The notes under the pieces are model-generated. The model ran no database searches. It was given only the letters and a program-made list of their open reading frames with translations, and was not told the DNA's origin. This document shows positions 1 to 5,639 of a DNA stretch of 5,639 nucleotides, piece by piece. The stretch comes from Actinomycetes bacterium (GTDB taxonomy: Bacteria > Actinomycetota > Actinomycetes > S36-B12 > UBA10799), in NCBI GenBank assembly GCA_029779995.1, contig JAKOZM010000033.1:1-5639 (forward strand), read 5' to 3'. Every line of letters starts with the position of its first letter. Position 1 is the first letter of the stretch. A program made the position numbers and the translations under genes.

Positions 1-1
1 C

Positions 2-184
2 CGCGCTGGCACCACCCTGACCCAACATGCACGTGCCCACCCGACCAACCCGAGCAACACCCTCGTCACGTGGAAGACAACGACCACCGGGACCGACATC
101 CCGGCCCCTGTCACACCCCCACGACAGAATCAGCCACCACGGCCACACACCAACACCAACCACGACCACCCCAGGCCCCGATGA
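2..184 (+). CDS. Possible 3' end of an unidentified plus-strand gene, cut by the window edge
   Basis: The plus-strand frame starting at base 2 stays open for 60 codons and stops at a TGA at 182-184. The product is rich in Thr, Pro, His and Asn, with a Thr run (TTTTG) near the middle and a disordered Pro/Arg/His tail. By hand count, 31 of its first 40 codons end in G or C, which is compatible with actinomycete coding DNA but only slightly above what the local composition gives by chance. No domain is recognised and no start is visible. Its stop falls at the point where the opposing helicase gene loses family similarity, so it may be the end of a gene brought in by the rearrangement. It could equally be a chance frame in C-rich DNA with low-complexity CCAA/CCAC repeats. 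A 6-base hairpin (CCGGGA/TCCCGG, 87-104) lies inside it. Confidence 0.22.
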   Translation, partial: RAGTTLTQHARAHPTNPSNTLVTWKTTTTGTDIPAPVTPPRQNQPPRPHTNTNHDHPRPR

Positions 185-1455
185 AAGATCGAGGCTAGCG
201 CGGTAAGGCCAGCCAACGCTCTGTCATCGTCCATGAAGACAGTGCGCGCGACGGTATCGAACGGGACGGGTTTCTTCGCGAGAAGGCTGCGTAGGGCTAC
301 CAGGCTGGACTCATGCAGCAGCGCTTCGTAAGCCGTATCGACGACGAATCCCGCCTGAGCAGCTCGGGTGAGGATTTCATGCTCGGGTGCTTCCGCGTTT
401 GCCAGAGCGACGTACTCGGCGGCTGTCATCGGTCCCCAGCGTGGGCCGGACGGTGTCGTGAGGCGCTGCGCGGTGATGAGATCCTGCCGGCCCGTGTCAC
501 CCTCTACCCACTCGAAAGATTCGCCGAACAGGTTCGTCGCGAAACGGGTGACTGCTTCGGGATTACTCTCTGCGCCAACCGTGGCGGACGTGGCAATACA
601 CTGGATGGCCCTCTGCGGCGCCACGCGGTCACGGACGCGCCTCAACAGCATCGCGATTTCGGCCCCCTGAGTGCCGTCGTACACGTGGGCCTCATCGACG
701 ACGATGAAGCGCCACGTGGCCTGGCCTTCCGGGAAGAGAGCCAGGTCTTGAGGACGCAGCAACAGGTATTCCAGCATCGCATAGTTCGTCAGCAGGAGGT
801 GCGGAGGTGTTTCCCGCATCTCTTCTCGGCTCAGGAGCTCGTTCTCCAGAAGGGGCTCACCGATGTTTAACTGTCCGAACATCTCGCGGGCTTTGGTCCG
901 ATCTCCTGCTGTGTCGCCGGTGTAGCGACCGAATGTGATGTCGGGGTAGTTCCCGAGCAACTGCCTGAGCCGTTTGAGCTGGTCGTTGGCCAAGGCGTTC
1001 ATCGGGTAGAGCAGCAGTGCTCGTACGCCGGGGCCCAAGGTTCCCTTCTGACGTTCCCGCACCAGACTGTCAAGGATGGGGAGGAGGAAGGACTCCGTCT
1101 TTCCGGAGCCTGTACCGGTGGCGACCACGATGTTGCGGCCCACCGCCACCTTTCGGATGGAGGACTCTTGGTGCATATAGAGGGGGCGGTCCATGGGCAG
1201 GGCGGGGCTGGCCAGATCGGCGAATGAGGCTGACAGCGTGCCGTCGGCGATCAGGTCGTGGATCGACCTTCCGGGCGCGTATGGAGGGGTTGCCTCGAGA
1301 TATGGGCCCTTGTCGAGTAGCGGCGTAGTGTCGATCGCCGCGCGCAGTGCGGTGTCGAGCGGTGGATTGCGAACGGCAAGGAGGGACTGAAGGTACCTGC
1401 GATAGGTAGCTTTGATCTCTGCGCTTGCGCCGACCGCGTCGATGTTCCCGTTCAT
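130..1455 (-). CDS. Truncated DEAD/DEAH-box helicase, DruE-like (N-terminal part only)
   Basis: This encodes the ATP-binding half of a superfamily 2 helicase. Residues 1-90 form an N-terminal region ending in a Q-motif-like stretch (YMHQE, 93-97). Motif I is ATGTGSGKT (112-120), motif Ia is YPMNALANDQ (150-159), a GRYTGDT segment follows (176-182), then LLTNYAMLEY (221-230), motif II DEAH (254-257) and motif III SAT (290-292). This pattern is typical of the large helicases that carry a C-terminal DUF1998 region, such as DruE of Druantia, which are usually well over 1000 residues. Here there is no second RecA domain, no motifs IV-VI and no DUF1998 cysteines. Family-like sequence runs to about residue 423 (ALASI); the last 18 residues (Trp/Val/Gly-rich) are translated from unrelated DNA. 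The ATG overlaps the upstream stop as ATGA, indicating translational coupling, with a GAAAGG site 10 bases before it. ATP binding may persist, but strand translocation is unlikely. The helicase assignment is very sure; DruE specifically is moderate. Confidence 0.9.
   Translation of the reverse strand: MNGNIDAVGASAEIKATYRRYLQSLLAVRNPPLDTALRAAIDTTPLLDKGPYLEATPPYAPGRSIHDLIADGTLSASFADLASPALPMDRPLYMHQESSIRKVAVGRNIVVATGTGSGKTESFLLPILDSLVRERQKGTLGPGVRALLLYPMNALANDQLKRLRQLLGNYPDITFGRYTGDTAGDRTKAREMFGQLNIGEPLLENELLSREEMRETPPHLLLTNYAMLEYLLLRPQDLALFPEGQATWRFIVVDEAHVYDGTQGAEIAMLLRRVRDRVAPQRAIQCIATSATVGAESNPEAVTRFATNLFGESFEWVEGDTGRQDLITAQRLTTPSGPRWGPMTAAEYVALANAEAPEHEILTRAAQAGFVVDTAYEALLHESSLVALRSLLAKKPVPFDTVARTVFMDDDRALAGLTALASIFHRGLGWSWLVLVCGRGG
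165..190. other. Breakpoint where helicase sequence ends and unrelated DNA begins
   Basis: To the right, the minus-strand helicase frame shows normal family-like sequence and codon use down to about base 187. To the left, all three minus-strand frames give Gly/Val/Trp-rich or Arg/Gly-rich translations with no helicase character, so this is not a one-base frameshift. The left sequence is also different in kind: C-rich on the plus strand, with short CCAA/CCAC repeats. No inverted repeat, target-site duplication or tRNA fragment could be seen at the junction, so the mechanism (insertion, deletion or recombination) is open. The exact base is uncertain by about 10-15 bases because a few tail residues could still be native. 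Confidence 0.6.
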
Positions 1456-4400
1456 GCTGGCTGCGCCTTTCGTGTCTCGGAGCCAGCGACGAGAAGCTCC
1501 GCCAGCACAAGATCAATCGTCACAAGCTGAGGCAATGCGTTTGCTAGGTCGACCCAACCAGGCTGTTGCATGCGCACGTGTCTGAAGGCCACTTCATTCT
1601 CGCGTGCTGCGTATCGCGCCGTGATCGCGAGACCGAGCGAGATGGCGGGCGTAGCGCGCCAACCGTCGTCGCGGGTGGGGTGCTTTCGGGCACGGAACGC
1701 AGCAATCACTCCCCTGGATCCAATGTCCAGCAGCACGCCTTCCGTGGCCCGGCTCACGATGCGTGCATTGGCGAAGAAGCGCGATAGTCGAGCGTCCCTG
1801 CGGCGAGCGATCACCTCCATGGAGGCCAGCACGCGCGTGTCTCCTCCGAGAAGCCCTTGGGGGACTAAGCCCATCTGAGCCATGATCGCCTCGCGCTGTG
1901 AAGGATTGTCCGCGAAGAGGTCGGCACCGCCGTCGAACCGACCGGCAGTAGCAAATGGGTCCTGTCCCCCCAGGATGCTGGTCACGGAACTCCCGCACAC
2001 CTCGATGGCCGCATCCACCTCGTCCTGAGACCACTCGGTGTCTGCCGCAGAAAGCAGGGCGCATGGCAGCGCCCCGCGCTGCGTCCAACGAGGAGCTTCG
2101 TCGTCATGGGCCTGCCTGAGATTCGCCCACGCGAGGCCACATCGCACCACGAGGGATGGAATCCCCGCAGTGGGCACGGAGGACTCCGCAAGCGCCAGGA
2201 GTGCCTCCTTCGGTTGTCGGAACATCGCCGCTTCAAGGACGTCGCGTACGTGGCTCTCGCGGTTCCCGAGTCGCAATTCGCCCAAGGTGGCGCGCGCAGT
2301 CCATATGCGAGGGAAGGCGGTGATGTCTTCCGGAAGCTCGCGGACGCCCGCAAGGAAGGCGGAAACGGCCGTCTCCTCAGGGTCCTCGGTCTGAAGCCAG
2401 CCAGGCAGATCCAGGGAGTGCGATGTGCCTGGCTCGGGCCAAACCGGCACTGGCTCCGGAGCCCACGGATCCTCCACTCGGGCCGAAACGTGCAGTGGCC
2501 CTGCGGCGACCAGCTCATCAGGCAACTCGGCTGCTCCGGACTCGATGGGGATGACGCTCGGCGGACGCCATGGAGCGTGCGCGGCATACACCAAGGCGAC
2601 TAAGCCCGGGACGTCCGCGCAATCGGCGAAGGAGAGTGCGGTCTCGGTGAGAGCGACGCTCGAAAACAGTCGCTTTGGTCGGATTGAGGCCACAGGGAGC
2701 TGGCCTTCGGCCCCGAGCGCAAGCGTGAGGCGCTTGTGCGCAGTCAAGGTGTCGACGAGGCGCGAGAGGTCGAAGCGATAGATGCCCTGTCTGCCAGTTC
2801 CTGACGCGAGGACCTGCACCGGATGTCGGCCGCTGAATGCGGTGAGCGTCGGCTGGGCATCAGCGCCGACGTCGAGGATCAACGTGCCCGCATCACGAAA
2901 CACATCTTCGCAGAAGAGCGTCACGGGACGAATCGACGGCTTGGTCGTGGTCTCGACGGTCTGGTGCGCCACGGTCATGTGCGGCGGTGTCAGCTTCACA
3001 GTCATCGAGGTGAAGGAGTTCTTGACCGTCACGTGGCATTCGCGTTCCATTGGCCCGAGGGGGACGCTCCCTGCCGTGATGTCCATGCCGGGCGGGGTCG
3101 TCACGGTTACCGTCGCGGGCACGAGGCCGCCGGGTGCGAGCCGGCGCCAGGAAGGGCTGACTTGGCAACTGAGTCCCTCGGCAATGGCCAGGGTTCGAGA
3201 TGCCCCACGACCCCATGGGCCCCGCACACGCACGGTGAACGTGCCCAGCACGGGTCTGGCAACGTTAGCCCAGAGGGCCTCGGGCGATGACTCCGCATTC
3301 ACGGCCATGCGGTGCAGGGCCACTCCTCTGTGGTCGAGTAGCGTCACTTCCCACTCGGCTTCCGCCGATGTCCCCGCGGGCAGAGACACAGTCGGCAACG
3401 CGTTGAATAGTGGAACGCCGCTCGCGGTTCGGACGCCAGTCAATGGTTGGCCGGTATCGATCCGCGCGGTTCTGAGGCGCCCAACGTCATGCTGCCGCCC
3501 TTTGACGCCAACCCGCACCGATCGTGCGTCAGTAAGGTCCACCAAGGTCAACGACCAGGCTGACCATCCAGGCGGCAGAGCGGCCTCAGCCATGGTTCTG
3601 GCCGACCCATCAAACTCCAGTTCATTGGTGGGTACGGGAGCCAGGAGCCAGACTGGTCCCCCCGGCAAGGGGATGCCGGGTGCGATGCCGTCACCATCCT
3701 CCGCGAAGACCAGTAACGGGTCGCTGTCGTCGACCACAGGCACATTGGCGGTCAGGTGCTCTCGGCCCTCAAGCGCGGCGGAGGCAAGGCGAATGGGACG
3801 AGGGATGGGGACCGTAGTGGCAGGCGCTGGCTCGGTCGAGCCGGGCCAAATGGAGGCGGTTCCAACCCGACGGGGGTTGCCGTCGAGGGAGACGATCCAC
3901 GTCGCCTGCCCATCGGGGGCATCTCCGACCGGCGGCAGCCAAAGGAGTGGCCCTCCACCGTAGGGATCGAGAACCAGGTGCGGATACACCCTTTGTCCCC
4001 GCACCATCCGAATCTGAACCCGATCGAGCACCCCCACGCGGTTCATCTCGAGCGCCGTCAAACGGAAGCGCTCAGGCAGGGGAACCTCTCCGCCATCGCC
4101 TCCTGCGGTCACCACATCAAGCAGCTCGAACACCCGGTCCGTGACGTCGACGGCGAACACCCCGCCGAAGCGCAGGAATCGGTTGACCGGCATGTCCACG
4201 TTGTACAGCCTGCCCGCCTCAGCCCTGCCAGCAGCCCATGAGACGAAACTCTCCGCGTCCAAGCCGGGGTTCTTGGAGCGCTGCTCCGTGATCAGGCGGT
4301 AGTAGTCGTCTAAGCATTTGGTTGGCATGCCGCAGTGCATGAGGATCCTGCCCAGATACCGAGTGCCCGCGTCGGCGTCGGCACCACGAAACGTTGGGAG

Positions 4401-4772
4401 GCTCAGCTCCTTCAAGTTGTCAAGGAAGGCTTGGCCCCATTCTTGCTGGAAGTGCTGCGACGACTGCATCTTCAGCGCCGCGCCGAACTTCGGCCAGAAG
4501 CCCCTTGCGTCGTACATCTCCGTTGCCGCGCTCGTCGTGGCCAGAACGTGCACCGCAGGAAACCTCCGCAGTGCCCGCTCCCTCGCTCTGGAATCGTGCT
4601 CGTACTTCCGAAACTGCCGACCCAACACGTGAAGCATCTGACGTGCATGCTCGGGATTGACCGGGTACTCAGCCGCCAACGACAACGCTTCCAACCGTTT
4701 GGACCACGCGCGCTCACGCAGCTCGAGCGCTTCGAGGACCCCGACTTCCCGCGTCTTACCCTGATCCGACAC
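1452..4772 (-). CDS. Large DruH-like protein of unknown biochemical function, probable anti-phage defence gene
   Basis: This 1106-residue protein is the first gene of the operon. No Walker, nuclease, methylase, membrane or signal-peptide motif is visible, so it is probably cytosolic. Three parts can be seen. An alpha-helical N-terminal part (about 1-220) includes GFWPKFGAAL (91-100), CGMPTKCLDDYYRLI (147-161) and PVNRFLRFGG (195-204). A long beta-rich middle (about 230-790) has alternating hydrophobic strands and Pro/Gly turns, suggesting several Ig-like or beta-sandwich units (clearest at 545-600 and 610-690). A helical C-terminal part spans about 800-1100. The GTG start is the only credible one: an in-frame TGA lies 16 codons upstream (4818-4820) with no other start between, and GGAG sits 9 bases before it. 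The stop overlaps the helicase ATG (ATGA). A large protein without enzymatic motifs immediately upstream of a DruE-like helicase matches Druantia type III gene order (druH-druE). That naming rests mainly on context. Confidence 0.85.
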   Translation of the reverse strand: MSDQGKTREVGVLEALELRERAWSKRLEALSLAAEYPVNPEHARQMLHVLGRQFRKYEHDSRARERALRRFPAVHVLATTSAATEMYDARGFWPKFGAALKMQSSQHFQQEWGQAFLDNLKELSLPTFRGADADAGTRYLGRILMHCGMPTKCLDDYYRLITEQRSKNPGLDAESFVSWAAGRAEAGRLYNVDMPVNRFLRFGGVFAVDVTDRVFELLDVVTAGGDGGEVPLPERFRLTALEMNRVGVLDRVQIRMVRGQRVYPHLVLDPYGGGPLLWLPPVGDAPDGQATWIVSLDGNPRRVGTASIWPGSTEPAPATTVPIPRPIRLASAALEGREHLTANVPVVDDSDPLLVFAEDGDGIAPGIPLPGGPVWLLAPVPTNELEFDGSARTMAEAALPPGWSAWSLTLVDLTDARSVRVGVKGRQHDVGRLRTARIDTGQPLTGVRTASGVPLFNALPTVSLPAGTSAEAEWEVTLLDHRGVALHRMAVNAESSPEALWANVARPVLGTFTVRVRGPWGRGASRTLAIAEGLSCQVSPSWRRLAPGGLVPATVTVTTPPGMDITAGSVPLGPMERECHVTVKNSFTSMTVKLTPPHMTVAHQTVETTTKPSIRPVTLFCEDVFRDAGTLILDVGADAQPTLTAFSGRHPVQVLASGTGRQGIYRFDLSRLVDTLTAHKRLTLALGAEGQLPVASIRPKRLFSSVALTETALSFADCADVPGLVALVYAAHAPWRPPSVIPIESGAAELPDELVAAGPLHVSARVEDPWAPEPVPVWPEPGTSHSLDLPGWLQTEDPEETAVSAFLAGVRELPEDITAFPRIWTARATLGELRLGNRESHVRDVLEAAMFRQPKEALLALAESSVPTAGIPSLVVRCGLAWANLRQAHDDEAPRWTQRGALPCALLSAADTEWSQDEVDAAIEVCGSSVTSILGGQDPFATAGRFDGGADLFADNPSQREAIMAQMGLVPQGLLGGDTRVLASMEVIARRRDARLSRFFANARIVSRATEGVLLDIGSRGVIAAFRARKHPTRDDGWRATPAISLGLAITARYAARENEVAFRHVRMQQPGWVDLANALPQLVTIDLVLAELLVAGSETRKAQPA
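1466..1471 (-). promoter_or_regulatory. Ribosome binding site for the helicase gene
   Basis: GAAAGG on the minus strand lies 10 bases before the ATG, inside the end of the upstream gene. It is a modest Shine-Dalgarno match. With the ATGA stop-start overlap, re-initiation by ribosomes finishing the upstream gene is likely the main route. Confidence 0.45.
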
Positions 4773-4781
4773 GATCCGTTG

Positions 4782-4785
4782 CTCC
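4782..4785 (-). promoter_or_regulatory. Ribosome binding site deciding the GTG start of the DruH-like gene
   Basis: GGAG on the minus strand is separated by 9 bases from the GTG at 4770-4772. It supports GTG as the start, together with the in-frame stop at 4818-4820 and the absence of any other start codon between the two. Confidence 0.6.
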
Positions 4786-4851
4786 GATCCTGGACACTCT
4801 CGTCTCCACCAACTCTCTCAGACGACTCCGACAGTCGCTGGACGAAAACGA

Positions 4852-4881
4852 AAGGTAAACCTCAGAATCGCAGCGTGGGAA
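4852..4881 (-). promoter_or_regulatory. Candidate promoter of the defence operon
   Basis: On the minus strand TTCCCA (4876-4881, four of six matching TTGACA) is followed after 18 bases by TACCTT (4852-4857, fitting TAnnnT). It sits at the edge of one of the few AT-richer patches of the intergenic region. The start of transcription would fall near 4845, giving a leader of about 70 bases. The match is weak and by eye only; promoters further upstream are equally possible. Confidence 0.27.
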
Positions 4882-5054
4882 CTTCGTCTTCTGAAGGCTT
4901 TCCGACCATCGCCCAGATTGTGCAGCTGGAGACGCAGGAGACAGATGTAAGGGTCGGGAATCCCTCCCAAAGAGCCGACTCCGCGTTGATTCCCGCCCAC
5001 GCCGTCCGGACGCCCCCGCAGAGGAGCAGGCTGTCCGCAGACCGCAGCCGGTGT

Positions 5055-5246
5055 CTACACGACCATGTTGTGGGCGACCCGCGCCGGTTCGGGGGGTCGG
5101 AGGTCTGTCACCGAGGCGTCATTCGTCTTGGTCTCGCGGCTGAGGCCCTGGCCGGCGCAGCGTCGAACGTGGAGGCTAGGCCATGGACCACCGCGCGACC
5201 CACGCCTGGGCAGGACGAGACAGGTGACGGCGCGAGGCGATAGGGA
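5055..5246 (-). pseudogene. Possible remnant of a gene 3' end, start-less coding-like frame
   Basis: On the minus strand a frame is open from just after a TGA (5247-5249) to a TAG (5055-5057), 63 codons. In its last 28 codons, 24 end in G or C by hand count, and the translation there (SRETKTNDASVTDLRPPEP and onward) looks like an ordinary protein tail rather than shadow sequence. There is no ATG, GTG or TTG in the upstream half, only internal ones close to the end, so it cannot be an intact gene. The product is not recognised. It could be debris from an integrated element or chance in high-GC DNA. Confidence 0.15.
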
Positions 5247-5289
5247 TCACGGGTGAGCCAAGCTCGCTGCCCTTCAGGAGCGGAACGAG

Positions 5290-5302
5290 CACGGCTACCG
5301 TG
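5290..5302. repeat. Small perfect hairpin CACGG-CTA-CCGTG
   Basis: Five-base inverted repeat with a 3-base spacer, followed directly by a second imperfect inverted repeat (GACAGC 5302-5307 with GCTGTC 5329-5334, plus an inner ACGT/ACGT pairing). Both lie next to the strong hairpin at 5338-5370. They could be protein-binding sites or part of a structured RNA; no function can be assigned. Confidence 0.35.
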
Positions 5303-5337
5303 ACAGCCACGTCAGCACTCCAACGTCTGCTGTCGTC

Positions 5338-5370
5338 AGACCCCCGGAGGTTGCCGTCTCGCGGGGGTCT
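5338..5370. terminator. Strong GC-rich hairpin, probable intrinsic terminator
   Basis: Perfect 9-base arms AGACCCCCG (5338-5346) and CGGGGGTCT (5362-5370). Inside them a further GAG/CTC pairing with one bulged base closes an 8-base loop (5350-5357). No U-rich tract follows on either strand, which is common for actinomycete terminators. It lies about 100 bases downstream of the tRNA-Pro 3' end on the tRNA's strand, so it most likely ends tRNA transcription and insulates the downstream operon; it could act in both directions. Confidence 0.6.
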
Positions 5371-5473
5371 TGCCTGCTCGTAGCCGGTGCCCTTGTGCCC
5401 CACTTATGCCCGGAGGCGGGAGAAGCAGAAGGGCCCAGACCGCGTTTCCGCATGTCAGCCGGCAGGCGGGCAG

Positions 5474-5550
<77 letters not shown>

Positions 5551-5593
5551 TGGCCCGCGAGCACCTGGTCGGGCGTTCACGGCAGCAGGGGAG

Positions 5594-5624
5594 AGGATAG
5601 CCGACCGGGACCACCGGCACCCAA
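5594..5624 (-). promoter_or_regulatory. Candidate promoter of tRNA-Pro
   Basis: On the minus strand TTGGGT (5619-5624) precedes TATCCT (5594-5599) by 19 bases, slightly longer than ideal; a one-base shift of the -35 gives 18. The -10 lies 43 bases before the tRNA 5' end, leaving a leader of roughly 35 bases to be removed by RNase P. The fit to the TAnnnT consensus and the position are reasonable; the -35 is only a partial match. Confidence 0.4.
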
Positions 5625-5639
5625 TCGGCCCGGGCTGCG

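Larger units (their letters stand above)
4773..5473. other. About 700-base region without a convincing gene between the operon and tRNA-Pro
   Basis: No complete gene with a credible start and codon pattern was found on either strand. The long plus-strand open frame running into it from about 4335 is mostly antisense to the DruH-like gene and its product here is Arg/Ser-rich and unlike a protein. The region holds a weak promoter candidate near 4852-4881, a start-less minus-strand frame with coding-like third positions (5055-5246), and two small hairpins plus one strong hairpin at 5290-5370. No integrase, excisionase or copy of the tRNA 3' end could be seen. It may be the eroded border of an integrated element. 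Confidence 0.5.

Noticed and set aside
87..104. Hairpin CCGGGA-CCGACA-TCCCGG in the left flank
   Set aside because: Only a 6-base stem in very GC-rich DNA, with no U tract and no gene end next to it; too weak to call a terminator or an element end.
1..185. Reading the left flank as a frameshifted continuation of the helicase
   Set aside because: All three minus-strand frames were translated by eye; none resembles the helicase region that should follow, so a simple frameshift does not explain the loss.
2782..3963. Plus-strand open frame of 393 codons opposite the DruH-like gene
   Set aside because: It is the antisense shadow of a high-GC coding gene: Ser/Arg/Thr/Pro-rich, no domain, no ribosome binding site, and fully covered by the better-supported minus-strand gene.
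4956..4964. Short palindrome GGGAATCCC upstream of the operon
   Set aside because: Four-base arms around one base are expected by chance at this length, and no second copy nearby suggests an operator.
4335..5243. Plus-strand open frame of 302 codons overlapping the start of the DruH-like gene
   Set aside because: Its first half is antisense to real coding sequence and its second half is Arg/Ser/Pro-rich without domain features. It would overlap the supported GTG start, ribosome binding site and candidate promoter on the other strand.

Overview
The window reads as high-GC actinomycete DNA, most likely Streptomyces or a close relative. The large genes strongly prefer G or C at third codon positions, the first gene starts with GTG, and the tRNA-Pro has the CGG anticodon needed to read the common CCG codon. 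All of this is read by eye; no search was run.

Layout from right to left, which is the direction of transcription: a short promoter-bearing flank (5551-5639); a complete tRNA-Pro(CGG) gene on the minus strand with an encoded CCA end (5474-5550); about 700 bases with no convincing gene but a strong hairpin (5338-5370) and a weak promoter candidate; a 1106-residue minus-strand protein of unusual architecture (1452-4772); and, overlapping its stop codon by 4 bases, the N-terminal part of a large DEAH-box helicase (130-1455). The helicase has a clean first RecA-like domain (Walker A, DEAH, SAT). Its similarity to its family stops near base 185, before the second RecA domain and the DUF1998-type C-terminal part expected of the family. 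The last 185 bases differ in character and hold what may be the tail of an unrelated plus-strand gene.

The best interpretation is a two-gene anti-phage operon of the Druantia type III kind (DruH-like protein plus DruE-like helicase). It sits beside a tRNA-Pro gene whose 3' end, the usual integration target of actinomycete integrative elements, points at the operon. The helicase gene appears to have been cut off by a later insertion, deletion or rearrangement at the left edge, so the system here is probably inactive unless the truncated protein has kept a function. The DruH/DruE assignment is recall of family features and gene order and should be confirmed by profile search; the helicase fold, the operon overlap, the tRNA and the truncation are directly visible.
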